A stretch of 64,000 nt of DNA from Anaerotignum propionicum (GTDB taxonomy: Bacteria > Bacillota > Clostridia > Lachnospirales > Anaerotignaceae): the NCBI RefSeq assembly GCF_024461735.1, contig NZ_JANGAD010000007.1, forward strand, positions 124,001-188,000. The letters are read 5' to 3'. The notes beneath the pieces are model-generated. The model was not told where the DNA came from. It worked only from the letters and a program-made list of their open reading frames with translations, and did not search any database. Numbering within the stretch: position 1 is the first letter of the stretch; every line of letters begins with the position of its first letter. Both the position numbers and the translations under genes were made by a program. Shown piece after piece: positions 17,722 through 26,078 of this stretch.

Positions 17722-18474
17722 ATGGAACAAAAAAGCTATGCCGTTTTGGTATCTAATGCCGGCGTGATTGTGTTTCATAAAGGAGTTAAGATATTATTAG
17801 ATGGACTTTATAAGGATTTGGGAAATAACTTTACAGATTTGCCTGAATGGGCTTGGGAATTAATGAAAAAAGGAAAGGGGGAATTAGCGAATGTAGATTA
17901 TTTGCTATTTTCACATTCTCATTATGATCACTATTATACACCATATTTTATGGAGTATATGGCTGCAAATAAGGTTAAGGGAATTTGTTTTCCGCCTATT
18001 GATGATACCCACGGTTTGGCAGCGGCAGAAGTGGAATTTACCGATAGGAGAATAGCTTTTAATGTAAACAACGAGGCTGTTTTAGAACAGGGCATTAAGC
18101 TAAAGGTTTTTACCACGAGACATGTGGATAAAAAATACTATGACGTTCCAAATCAATGCTTTCGATTGGATTTAGATGGTGTTAGGCTAGCTTTTCTATC
18201 TGATGTGGATTATTTTGAAGAAGAATTTGCTAAGGAAAGGGATTTTCATGCGGAGATAGCTTTTGTAACGCCTATTTTTTTTAATCATCCAAAGGGAAGA
18301 AGAATTTTGCGAGAAATCATGAAAGTGAAAAAAGTGATTATCTATCATCTGCCATCACCTGAAGAAGACCGCTTTTTGTATTACAAGATGGCACAAAGAG
18401 ATGTGGAAAAGTACAGAGAAGAAGGGGAAGATATTTTAATCTGGAATCAAAGCGGACAAAGCCTGTCCTTTTAA
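17722..18474 (+). CDS. Metallo-beta-lactamase-fold hydrolase
   Basis: This 250-residue protein has the MBL-fold zinc motif HSHYDH (His65, His67, Asp69, His70), a later LSDVDYF strand that supplies a bridging Asp, and a His-containing HLPSPEEDR near the end. The family includes hydrolases of thioesters, lactones and phosphodiesters; no specific substrate is indicated. It has no signal peptide, so it is cytoplasmic. ATG 17722 follows TTTGGAGGATG. It precedes an AEC carrier by 17 nt and probably shares a transcript with it. Confidence 0.85.
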   Translation: MEQKSYAVLVSNAGVIVFHKGVKILLDGLYKDLGNNFTDLPEWAWELMKKGKGELANVDYLLFSHSHYDHYYTPYFMEYMAANKVKGICFPPIDDTHGLAAAEVEFTDRRIAFNVNNEAVLEQGIKLKVFTTRHVDKKYYDVPNQCFRLDLDGVRLAFLSDVDYFEEEFAKERDFHAEIAFVTPIFFNHPKGRRILREIMKVKKVIIYHLPSPEEDRFLYYKMAQRDVEKYREEGEDILIWNQSGQSLSF

Positions 18475-18491
18475 GAAAGAAGGGGTTATGG

Positions 18492-19439
18492 GTGGAAAAT
18501 CTTTTATTTGCTTTTAATGCAGTTGCACCATCCTTCAGTATAGTTATTTTTGGATATATGCTAAAACGCAAGGGTGTTTTGACAGAAGACTTTGTTGCGA
18601 AGGGGAATGCGTTATGTTTTAATGTATTATTTCCTCTGTTGGTATTCTTTAATTTATATGATGCTAAGACCATTGATTTTACGTATCTCAAGATTATCTT
18701 TTTTTGTATTGGTGTAATTTTAATTTCTGTTGGAGTTCTGACTCCGTTGATACCTAAATTTGTAAAAGATCGCCGTAAAATTGGCGTTATAATACAGTGT
18801 ATGTACAGAGGAAATTTTATGCTGTACGGTTTACCTTTTTCCAAAAGTTTGGGAGGCGCCCAAAGTGTTGCATTGGCGACTTCAATTATGGCAGCAACTT
18901 TACCTATTCTAAATACAATGGGTGTTTTTGTTTATTCAGCTTTTGCAGACATGGGTGAGAAGCCCAGTGCAAAGAAAGCTTTTCTGAATGCGTTGAAAAA
19001 TCCCATTATATGGGGCGTCATTTTTGGAATGATATTTTATTTATTGAAACTTCCCATGCCGAATTTTTTACATACTGCTGGAGGAGATATTGCAAAAATG
19101 GCGACACCATTGGCTTTCCTTTTCTTAGGGGGACAGTTTGAATTTCGATCTGCCAAGAAAAACTTAAAAACATTAGCTGTTGGTTTGATTACCAAATTAA
19201 TAATAATGCCTGCTATTTTTTTAATCCCAGCTGTTTATTTGCTGGGATTGAGAGGTACGGATTTAATTCCTGTTTTTATTTTTGTTTCGGCGCCTACTGC
19301 AATAACGAATTACCAAATGGCGATACAATTTGATGCAGACTATGAATTGGCGGGAGATTTTTTGATTTATTCTATGGTTTTATCTGCGTTTACACTATTC
19401 TTTTTTATTTATATCCTTCGGGGACTGGGTCTGATATAG
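18492..19439 (+). CDS. AEC-family carrier (auxin efflux carrier/malonate-malate permease type)
   Basis: This 315-residue membrane protein has about ten hydrophobic helices in two halves, the layout of the AEC family, whose bacterial members move organic acids such as malate or malonate. FLFLGGQFEFRSA and VSAPTAITNYQMAIQFDAD are typical of the second half. The GTG start at 18492 lies 6 nt after GAAGGGG. It is paired with the MBL-fold hydrolase and is the last host gene before the noncoding region and phage cassette. Confidence 0.88.
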   Translation: MENLLFAFNAVAPSFSIVIFGYMLKRKGVLTEDFVAKGNALCFNVLFPLLVFFNLYDAKTIDFTYLKIIFFCIGVILISVGVLTPLIPKFVKDRRKIGVIIQCMYRGNFMLYGLPFSKSLGGAQSVALATSIMAATLPILNTMGVFVYSAFADMGEKPSAKKAFLNALKNPIIWGVIFGMIFYLLKLPMPNFLHTAGGDIAKMATPLAFLFLGGQFEFRSAKKNLKTLAVGLITKLIIMPAIFLIPAVYLLGLRGTDLIPVFIFVSAPTAITNYQMAIQFDADYELAGDFLIYSMVLSAFTLFFFIYILRGLGLI

Positions 19440-19703
19440 ATCTCTTATATATTAAAAGCAGTTTAAGCTATATTTTTTCAAATACTAATCAATTTACAAG
19501 GAGATGTTAGGATAAGGTATGTCAGCTAGGCTGAATCCTTAACACTTTATTTACGTTTCTTTTGGGTCTTTCTTGTGTATAATTATCTCATAACATAGAT
19601 GAAACATTTAAATATATGTTTCCATAAATAAATCAACGAAAGTCCCTCTTCCGTTGGTTTATTAAGGGAAAGGTGTAATAGCCTTATCCCACTCCCAAAT
19701 TCG

Positions 19704-19729
19704 ACTGCCGAAAGGCAGTTGTTTTTTTA
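19704..19729 (+). terminator. Intrinsic terminator with GAAA loop
   Basis: ACTGCC (19704-19709) and GGCAGT (19714-19719) flank a GAAA tetraloop and are followed by TGTTTTTTT. It lies 265 nt beyond the nearest protein gene, which supports the idea of a separate noncoding transcript. Confidence 0.8.
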
Positions 19730-19739
19730 TTTAAAAAAC
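19725..19739 (+). repeat. Candidate attL: left copy of a 15-bp direct repeat flanking the phage cassette
   Basis: TTTTATTTAAAAAAC occurs here, in the T tract of a terminator, and again at 35201-35215 just after the endolysin gene. The two copies bracket the whole phage cassette. The sequence is low in complexity, so coincidence is a real possibility. Confidence 0.3.
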
Positions 19740-20140
19740 CAAAGGAAATATCCATGGAGTTTCTGAACAGAATAGATAGTTTGAAACAGGAATAAAAAGT
19801 CTATAAAAGGATTCATTGCGTGTTTCCGTATGAAAAAGAAAAACTATCCAATTTATAATAGAAAATGAGGGAAGTTTATTGCAAGATAGAGGATGCTCTG
19901 AATCCTGTAAAAATAGTTTTTATATTCTTTTAGAAATGATTTTGTATTATGATTTTTACTCCGTTGTAGATTTTTATAATAAATTGTAATTTTTTAGAGC
20001 TTTTTGTAAGTTTGGACAAAGGGAACATTTCTTAGTGATATAGTGATAGCATGGTAAGTTTAGGAATGTTTGAATAAAGGGAAATACTTTCCTGTATCCT
20101 TTGGGCTGTTTTTTCAAAAAATATTTTTGAGGTGAGAATA

Positions 20141-20296
20141 ATGGCTAAAGCTGGTATGAGAAGACCAAACCCTGAAGAACCCCATGGAACAGAAAGCAAT
20201 CACAAGGCGAAATTCCCTAAAAATGATGCACCGCCTGTTCCTGAAATTCAAGGGAAAGCAAAGCACGGACATGAAAAAGCTGGTAGAATCAACTAA
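20141..20296 (+). CDS. Small hydrophilic protein (51 aa), unrecognised
   Basis: An open frame of 51 codons starts at ATG 20141 with a clear GAGGTGAG site 6-7 nt before it. The product is basic and polar, rich in Lys, Pro, His, Gly and Asn, with segments RRPNPEEPHGTESNHKAKFP and PEIQGKAKHGHEKAG. There is no membrane segment or cysteine. I do not recognise the family; the composition resembles small spore-core or coat-associated proteins of Firmicutes, which is only a resemblance. It is followed 56 nt later by another small hydrophilic protein and a shared terminator. Confidence 0.65.
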   Translation: MAKAGMRRPNPEEPHGTESNHKAKFPKNDAPPVPEIQGKAKHGHEKAGRIN

Positions 20297-20352
20297 TTTT
20301 TAATCGAGAGCAAATTTTAAGCGCTAAAAATGATTCTAATTGAGGTGATTTT

Positions 20353-20493
20353 ATGGAGAAAAGAGAAAAACAGCAAGAAGAACAAAGAAGTAAAAATAAA
20401 TTTAATAACGAAACGAAGTCTCAAAAAGTTCAAAATCAAAATGATACCCACAACTCGGTAAAAGAGGGAATGGGTCCAAACACCAAAAGATAA
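20353..20493 (+). CDS. Small charged protein (46 aa), unrecognised
   Basis: The 46-codon frame starts at ATG 20353 after GAGGTGATTTT and ends at a TAA just before a perfect terminator hairpin. The product is very rich in Lys, Gln, Asn and Glu, and ends in KEGMGPNTKR. It has no hydrophobic stretch and is probably disordered. A good ribosome site plus its own terminator argue that it is a real gene. Spore-associated function is a guess from composition and from its small neighbour. Both genes lie between the candidate att repeat and the first phage gene. Confidence 0.6.
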   Translation: MEKREKQQEEQRSKNKFNNETKSQKVQNQNDTHNSVKEGMGPNTKR

Positions 20494-20496
20494 GAA

Positions 20497-20524
20497 TAGG
20501 GCATCCAAGAGGATGCCCTATTTT
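20497..20524 (+). terminator. Intrinsic terminator after the two small genes
   Basis: TAGGGCATCC (20497-20506) pairs perfectly with GGATGCCCTA (20511-20520) around AAGA, followed by TTTTC. It separates the small genes from the phage cassette; 20525-20722 shows no further feature apart from the terminase ribosome binding site. Confidence 0.92.
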
Positions 20525-20722
20525 CAATGAGGGACAGAATTTAATGTATGTTCCTCTTGGGGAAGGTTAATCTCCCAGGACTTTCTGTTTATTAGATAGG
20601 TTTTCTAGTGTTTAAAGTGTTTATCGATGGAGAGCTGATTTGTTTTTCATAGAAAAAAAGATAATTGGACAAGCAGTTTGTTTTATTGAAATAATTTCTG
20701 GGGAGAGAGGGTGGTGTTTTTC

Positions 20723-21172
20723 ATGCCGAAATGGGATAAAAAAGGCATGCCACAATATGGAAATAAGGAAATGGTGGAAGGCCTGATGCAGGATTATTTT
20801 AAAAGGTGTAAAGGGGAGACATTGCAGGATGAGAATGGAAGCGTTGTTTATCAAAAGAACGGCGAGCCCACTATGGTTGGAGGGAGGCCACCGACTGTAT
20901 CTGGTCTTGCTTGTGCCCTTGGATTTTTAAGCAGAAAGGATTTTTTAGAATACAAGGGAAAACATGCAGAGGTTGTTGCCCAAGCACGGTTAATGCTAGA
21001 GGAATATGCCGAGGAGCGGCTGTATGACAAGGACGGATTACAGGGAGCAAAATTTACCCTGACCAATAATTTTCAAGGATGGGCTGACAAAACAAGAGAA
21101 GATTATGATATACAAATTTATGAAAAGCTAGATGGTATTTTGGAGGGGATAAACAATGCAGCTAAGCAGTAA
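20723..21172 (+). CDS. Phage terminase small subunit (P22 gp3-like)
   Basis: The 149-residue product recognises phage DNA for packaging. It contains GGRPPTVSGLACALGFLSR, a helix-turn-helix-like segment seen in P22 gp3-type small terminases, followed by a charged helical part. ATG 20723 is preferred because AGGGTGGTG ends 6 nt before it; in-frame GTG codons at 20711 and 20714 are part of that site. It overlaps the large terminase by 17 nt. Identification of the exact subfamily is moderate; the role is firm from context. Confidence 0.85.
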   Translation: MPKWDKKGMPQYGNKEMVEGLMQDYFKRCKGETLQDENGSVVYQKNGEPTMVGGRPPTVSGLACALGFLSRKDFLEYKGKHAEVVAQARLMLEEYAEERLYDKDGLQGAKFTLTNNFQGWADKTREDYDIQIYEKLDGILEGINNAAKQ

Positions 21173-22376
21173 GCAAAAGGAGTACTGGAATGATGCCAAC
21201 TGTCGCTGGAATATTAAATCGGGGGCAACACGATCAGGTAAAACCTATTTGGATTATTACATGATTCCCAGAAGAATTCGAGCGGTTAGTGGGAAAGCGG
21301 GTCTTGTGGTGATTTTGGGTAATACAAAAGGAACACTGCAAAGAAATATTATTGAGCCGTTACAGAAAATTTTTACGCCTGCACTGGTGTCGGATATACG
21401 CTCGGATAACACGGCAATGCTTTTCGGCGAAAAATGCTATTGTTTGGGGGCAGGCAGAGAGAATCAAGTAGATAGAATTCGTGGGGCAAGTATCAAATAT
21501 TGCTATGGTGATGAGGTGGTAACTTGGCATGAAGACGTTTTTCATATGCTGAAAAGCCGACTGGACAAGCCTTACAGCTGTTTTGATGGCACTTGCAACC
21601 CGGAAAGTCCAAACCATTGGTTTTATCAGTTTTTGCAAAGTGATGCAGATATTTATTTGCAAAATTATAGCTTGGAGGACAATCCATTTTTGAGCAAGGA
21701 CTTTGTAGAAAACCTAAAAAAAGAATATAGGGGTACCGTTTTATATGACAGATACATATTAGGAAAATGGGCACTGGCGGAGGGGTTGATTTATAGGGAA
21801 TTTGCCGATAATCCTGAAAAGTATATGGTTTCTATGAAGGATTTACCTAAGGGATTTGACTATATTGGCATTGGACATGATTTTGGAGGGAACAAATCAA
21901 ACCATGCATTTGTTGCTACAGGAATTTCTTTTGATAACCATGTATACAAATTGCGTGCAAAGAGCATTCCGGCTACAGGCATGAGTTTTTATGCATTGGA
22001 AAAAGAGCTGATTAATTTTGTGGAAGGTGTTATACGGGACTACGGATACCCCAACGGCATTTATTGCGATAGTGCCGAGCAAACAATGATTAACAGCTAT
22101 CGTCAGCACACCACATATCCAATATACAACAGCATAAAGCGACCCATTAACGATAGAATACGCTGTACCCTATTGCTTATGGGTGGGGAGAGATATCATA
22201 TTGTTAAAGGGGAGTGCGACGACCTTGTAAGGGGGCTTTCTACAGCGGTTTGGGATAATCAGGTTTTAGAGGACAAGCGTCTGGACAATGGCAGCAGTGA
22301 TATAGATATTTTGGATGCTGATGAGTATAGTTTTGAATACAACATATATAGATTGGTGGGGAATTATGATGCTTAA
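21156..22376 (+). CDS. Phage terminase large subunit (PBSX type)
   Basis: This 406-residue packaging motor has an ATPase half with Walker A GATRSGKT (residues 23-30) and Walker B KYCYGDEVV, and a C-terminal RNase H-like nuclease half with acidic positions in GIGHDFGG, IYCDSAEQT and DILDADEYS. The layout fits PBSX/SPP1-type terminases that cut concatemers by headful packaging. The ATG at 21156 lies within the small-subunit gene, as is usual. Both catalytic halves look intact, so DNA packaging is possible in principle. Confidence 0.95.
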   Translation: MQLSSKQKEYWNDANCRWNIKSGATRSGKTYLDYYMIPRRIRAVSGKAGLVVILGNTKGTLQRNIIEPLQKIFTPALVSDIRSDNTAMLFGEKCYCLGAGRENQVDRIRGASIKYCYGDEVVTWHEDVFHMLKSRLDKPYSCFDGTCNPESPNHWFYQFLQSDADIYLQNYSLEDNPFLSKDFVENLKKEYRGTVLYDRYILGKWALAEGLIYREFADNPEKYMVSMKDLPKGFDYIGIGHDFGGNKSNHAFVATGISFDNHVYKLRAKSIPATGMSFYALEKELINFVEGVIRDYGYPNGIYCDSAEQTMINSYRQHTTYPIYNSIKRPINDRIRCTLLLMGGERYHIVKGECDDLVRGLSTAVWDNQVLEDKRLDNGSSDIDILDADEYSFEYNIYRLVGNYDA

Positions 22377-23703
22377 AATGGTTTGGGAATATATAATGGG
22401 GATTTTCGGTATCACGAAAACAAATACAACAGGGGAGCAGATGCAGGAGAATATGGCCTTCACTCAGAAATATGAAGCTGCAGAGGAAATGAACTTTACA
22501 GCAATTTTTGCCAATAAGCTTTCTACCCTTGCCATGAATGAAAGCACTGCTGATGTTTCGGGAGATAATGGGAGAGTTATCTTTCTGGATCAGTGTTTGA
22601 TTGAAGTTTGGGATAGGATGAAGCGTGTTGTTTCTCGCATGTTGGGAACAGGGGGATGCATTGTTGTTCCATATGTTAGACTTGGGATCATTCAATTTGA
22701 TGTGTTGTCTCAAGAAAGAATGGTTATACATGAGAAGCAGGGGAACCGCATTACTAGAGCAACAGTTTTGGCAGATAGCGTGAAGCAGGGAGAAAAGCAA
22801 TACCACAGGTGGATGGATTATCAGGTGGCTGGAGGAAATCTTTATATTACAAATAAGGTAACTGACCAGTGGGGTAATGCAGCTTTTCTTGAGCAATGGG
22901 CGGAAATTGAGGATATTGCTATTGCTGGTGTTGATCGAGTATTATTTGCCTATTTTCAATCACCAATAGACAATAGACGGTTTACTGACGAGTATGGTGT
23001 GCCTATTACATATGGTTGTGACAATTTAATCAGCGAGATATTTGAATGCCTTGAGCAAATTCGAGATGAGTACAAGCTAAAAGAGGTAAAGATTTTTGCA
23101 GATGAGCGGATGTTTCAAAAGGATGCCAAAACGGGGAAATACCGCATGCCAAGTAAGGTGTTTTTTGCAGCTCATGGTAAAGAAAACGGAGATATGATTG
23201 AAGTATTTAGTCCTGAGATTCGCCATAGCAGTTATTATGAGCGATTACAATATTTATTTGGGTTATTGGAAAAAAGTATTGGTACAAGCAAAGGGATTTT
23301 AACAGCACCCCAGAGCAGAGGTGCCACAGCCACGGAGATTAAAGCAGGGCTTTACGACACCTTTGCCCTAATTGGCGATATTCGTAATGCCATTGAAAGA
23401 GGTGTGAGGGATTATCTTTATGCATGTAATGTGTTGGCCAATTATTACGAATTGGCACCCATGGGATCCTATGGAGTTCGCTTTGATTGGTCTTATGAGA
23501 TGATAGAAAGCAGCAGTGAAACATGGGAGCAATTAAAGGATGCGTTGGAGTTAGGTGTAAAAAGCAAAGTAGAGTTACGGCAATGGTTGAATCCCAACGA
23601 GACATCAGACGAAGCACAAAAGGTTTTGGAAGAGATTAAGGAAAGGCAACAAGTGGGGGATAAGCAAGACTGTGGGATTGGGCAAGGAATTAAGAAAGTC
23701 TAA
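22366..23703 (+). CDS. Phage portal protein
   Basis: The approximately 445-residue product resembles SPP1/A118-type portal proteins: an N-terminal region with AIFANKLSTLAMNES, the core segment RMLGTGGCIVVPYV, a clip and wing region, and the C-terminal IGTSKGILTAPQSRGATATE followed by long helices. Twelve copies form the DNA gate of the head and dock the terminase. The frame is open from 22315, but ATG 22366 or 22369 is preferred since GGTGGGG lies just before and the terminase ends at 22376. A 418-nt noncoding gap follows. Confidence 0.88.
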   Translation: MMLKMVWEYIMGIFGITKTNTTGEQMQENMAFTQKYEAAEEMNFTAIFANKLSTLAMNESTADVSGDNGRVIFLDQCLIEVWDRMKRVVSRMLGTGGCIVVPYVRLGIIQFDVLSQERMVIHEKQGNRITRATVLADSVKQGEKQYHRWMDYQVAGGNLYITNKVTDQWGNAAFLEQWAEIEDIAIAGVDRVLFAYFQSPIDNRRFTDEYGVPITYGCDNLISEIFECLEQIRDEYKLKEVKIFADERMFQKDAKTGKYRMPSKVFFAAHGKENGDMIEVFSPEIRHSSYYERLQYLFGLLEKSIGTSKGILTAPQSRGATATEIKAGLYDTFALIGDIRNAIERGVRDYLYACNVLANYYELAPMGSYGVRFDWSYEMIESSSETWEQLKDALELGVKSKVELRQWLNPNETSDEAQKVLEEIKERQQVGDKQDCGIGQGIKKV

Positions 23704-24121
23704 GACCATAGAAAAGCACAAAATCTTTAGTATTGCAAAAATAATGCAAACGTTCAAAGGCTGTAGGTTTTAATAAAAAAGAATATATGGACGTTGGTTT
23801 GAAAGATATTAAGGCTTCGTTCCAGACAACTTAAACGATTAGAAAAGAATCAAAACTTATGCATGCTTACATGAAAATATGTGAACGTACAGAAAATCTA
23901 GGGTTTTAATGAAAAGGGTGAGGAAGAGAGGGATTGGCATATGGTTTCCAAGGGTTAAGGCCTTCTCTTTCTTTCGTCTTTAGGCAATAGACGTAAAACA
24001 GGCCTTTTTTTGTACCCTAGCCATGGGATAAAAGGAGGCGGCTCAGTATCGGGACTGGCCGGAAAAAAAGGATAGAGCCTAGATAACTATACAAAAATAG
24101 TGAGTTGGAAGGAGTAAAACT
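23704..24121 (+). other. Noncoding gap between portal and scaffold genes
   Basis: No frame with a start and ribosome site is found in these 418 bases. In related phages a minor head protein (SPP1 gp7-like) is encoded here. The sequence instead holds a terminator-like structure at 23957-24011 and a ribosome site just before the scaffold gene. The gap may be the scar of a deletion or a late-gene control region. Confidence 0.6.
23957..24011 (+). terminator. Terminator-like structure inside the phage cassette
   Basis: AAGGCC (23957-23962) pairs with GGCCTT (24001-24006), enclosing CGTCT/AGACG (23975-23979, 23989-23993), and is followed by a T tract to 24011. It would reduce read-through from the packaging genes into the capsid genes unless a promoter lies downstream. 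Confidence 0.55.
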
Positions 24122-24670
24122 ATGGAATGGTTAAAAGAAGTTTTGAAAGGCTTAGACAATGCTCAAGAGATAGAAAAAAAGATTACCGAGGGAATCGGAA
24201 AAAAATTTGTTTCAAGGGCGGACTTTAATGCATTAAACAGCACAAAAAAAAGCTTAGAAGTACAGCTTTTAGAGCTTCAGGAATCCTCTGTAAAGGAAAG
24301 TGACTTAAAAAAAAGACTGGAAGAGCTGGAGCGAAAAATTGCGGCGGAAAAAGATGAGGCTATCCGTAAAGAACGGGAGGCAGCTCAGGAGGTTTATTTG
24401 AGAAAACGTTTTGATCAAGCTGTTGGTGAACACAAATGGCGTGATGAGCTAACAGAAAAGGCTGTATTTGCTGAGTTTCAAAGAGCTATCAACATGGACA
24501 TAAATAAAGGCAAGGAAGATCAGGAAATTTTGGATGGGCTGACAAAGGATAAAAACTATTTTTTAAACCCCAATAGACCAATTGAAATCCCCAGTATGGG
24601 CAGAGTATCCCTGACAAAAGCAGAAGAAAACAAGATGAGAGCATTAATGGGGTTGACATTAAAGAACTGA
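24122..24670 (+). CDS. Phage scaffolding protein (GP20-like)
   Basis: This 182-residue protein is dominated by charged coiled coil: residues 40-95 hold ELQESSVKESDLKKRLEELE and related heptads. This matches the phage minor structural GP20 (scaffold) family. It would organise capsid assembly and then leave the head. ATG 24122 follows GGAAGGAG. The major capsid gene starts 15 nt downstream, the usual scaffold-capsid order. No separate prohead protease is encoded. Confidence 0.85.
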   Translation: MEWLKEVLKGLDNAQEIEKKITEGIGKKFVSRADFNALNSTKKSLEVQLLELQESSVKESDLKKRLEELERKIAAEKDEAIRKEREAAQEVYLRKRFDQAVGEHKWRDELTEKAVFAEFQRAINMDINKGKEDQEILDGLTKDKNYFLNPNRPIEIPSMGRVSLTKAEENKMRALMGLTLKN

Positions 24671-24685
24671 AAGGAGAGATAGACG

Positions 24686-25552
24686 ATGGGAATTGCTTTG
24701 GCAAAAAACTATACAAATTTGATTGATGAGGTATACAAAAGTGCTTCGGTAACTGCTGACTTAGCCAGTGACAATAATATGATGAGAGCAGGGGGGAATG
24801 GTAACGAAATTTTATATCCCCAAATTAGTGTTTCCGGTCTGGGTAATTATGATAGAAACAGTGGTTACACCAATGGCTCTGTTGATGTGATTTGGAAAAC
24901 TGCCACATTTAATTATGATAGAGGAACAAAGCTTTCTATTGATAGCATGGATGACGCTGAAACCTTTCAGGTGGCCTTTCATATGGCAGGGGCAACTTTG
25001 CAAAGAGAAAAGGTTGCTCCCGAGGCAGATGCTTTTACCTTTGCAACCTTAGCAGGAACAGAAGGGATTTCTGTAGCGCCTACAGCGACATTTTCGACAG
25101 CAGAGGCATTTTTGGAGGCATTGATGGCGGCCAAAAGCAAGATGGACGAGGATGAGGTGCCTGAGGAGGGCAGAGTGTTATATGCAACCCATGCCCTTTT
25201 AAATAGCGTTATGGCATTGGACACCACAAAATCCAAAGAGGTTTTGACCAGCTTTGAGGTAGTTCGTAAGGTACCCCAGAGTCGTTTTTATACAACCATT
25301 GATCTTTTGGATGGCAAAACCACAGGTGAAGAGCTGGGACATTATAAAAAAGCAACAGATGGTAAAGACATCAACTTCATGATTGTACATAAGGGTGCTG
25401 TAATTAAGTTTGATAAGCATGTGGTAGGAGATGTTATTGATCCTGCAGGGAATCCTGATGCAGACAGCTATATTGTAAAATATCGCAAATATGGCATTGT
25501 GGATGTATACAAGAATAAGGTGGCCGGTATTTATTTATCCCATAAGGCATAA
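24686..25552 (+). CDS. Phage major capsid protein
   Basis: The 288-residue product fits an HK97-fold coat protein of the short, scaffold-dependent type: an N-terminal arm with LAKNYTNLIDEVYKSAS, the E-loop region with YTNGSVDVIWKTATFNYDRG, and a C-terminal beta region with FMIVHKGAVIKFDKH and YGIVDVYKNKVAGIYLSHK. It is preceded by the scaffold gene and followed by connector genes, which makes the call secure even though sequence identity in this fold is low. ATG 24686 follows AAAGGAGAG. Confidence 0.88.
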   Translation: MGIALAKNYTNLIDEVYKSASVTADLASDNNMMRAGGNGNEILYPQISVSGLGNYDRNSGYTNGSVDVIWKTATFNYDRGTKLSIDSMDDAETFQVAFHMAGATLQREKVAPEADAFTFATLAGTEGISVAPTATFSTAEAFLEALMAAKSKMDEDEVPEEGRVLYATHALLNSVMALDTTKSKEVLTSFEVVRKVPQSRFYTTIDLLDGKTTGEELGHYKKATDGKDINFMIVHKGAVIKFDKHVVGDVIDPAGNPDADSYIVKYRKYGIVDVYKNKVAGIYLSHKA

Positions 25553-25566
25553 GGAGGTTGACGATT

Positions 25567-25707
25567 ATGTCAAAAACAGTTGGATTGGGTGCAAGTAATA
25601 AAAAAGCTAATCCTTTTCCCTCGGAAGAAGTAGATAAAAGCTTGCAGGCAGAATTGGAGAAGGTTCAAAAGAAAAAGAAGAAGGTTCAGCCTGAAAATAG
25701 GCAGTAA
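25567..25707 (+). CDS. Small phage protein after the capsid gene (46 aa)
   Basis: A 46-codon frame starts at ATG 25567 with a near-perfect AAGGAGG site. The product is basic at the C-terminus (VQKKKKKVQPENR) and polar throughout. Short proteins of this type are common between capsid and connector genes of Gram-positive phages, but I do not recognise a family. It is too tightly packed (14 nt after capsid, 16 nt before the connector) to be chance. Confidence 0.7.
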   Translation: MSKTVGLGASNKKANPFPSEEVDKSLQAELEKVQKKKKKVQPENRQ

Positions 25708-25723
25708 GAGAGGGGGAAGGGCA

Positions 25724-26074
25724 ATGGTATATGCGACCTACGAATTTTATAAAGAAGTCTTTGGTGGAGATGCTATTCCCCAAGATAGTTTTAGCCGCCT
25801 AGCAAAACGGGCATCAGAATATATTAACATGGCTACTTTTGGAAGAGCGGAAACGTTTTCTGATGATGAGGATTTGTTGAAAAAAGCATGCTGTGCAGTT
25901 GCGGAAGCAACAAAAATCAACGAGGAGGGCGGCGGTGTTGTGGCTGAAAGCGTTGGGAGAATAACGAAAAATTATGCCGCAGGAGTTACAAACACACCAA
26001 ATGAAGAGGAACGTCTTTCCATTGCCGTAAGCCGCTATTTATCGTCAACGGGGCTTTTATATTTGGGGGTGTAA
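25724..26074 (+). CDS. Phage head-tail connector protein (gp6-like)
   Basis: This 116-residue, mostly helical protein begins YATYEFYKEVFGG and has the pattern FSRLAKRASEYINMATF followed by a helical KKACCAVAEAT segment, as in gp6/HCP1-type adaptor proteins that attach below the portal ring. ATG 25724 follows AGAGGGGGAAGG. It is the first of four small connector and tail-completion genes in a row. The family call rests on pattern and position. Confidence 0.8.
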   Translation: MVYATYEFYKEVFGGDAIPQDSFSRLAKRASEYINMATFGRAETFSDDEDLLKKACCAVAEATKINEEGGGVVAESVGRITKNYAAGVTNTPNEEERLSIAVSRYLSSTGLLYLGV

Positions 26075-26078
26075 AAAC

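Larger units (their letters stand above)
19440..20140 (+). other. 701-base gap with a candidate small RNA ending at a terminator
   Basis: No protein gene is apparent. From about 19586 to 19729 several stems occur in series: GAAACAT/ATGTTTC (19601-19622), AATAAATCAACG/CGTTGGTTTATT (19627-19663), GGGAAAGG with CCTTATCCC (19666-19690), then a terminator. A TATAAT at 19578-19583 could be the -10 box, although no good -35 is seen. Upstream, GTTAGGAT/ATCCTTAAC (19506-19543) may close the AEC transcript. From 19740 to 20140 the sequence is plain and AT-rich, and I see nothing in it. Confidence 0.35.
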
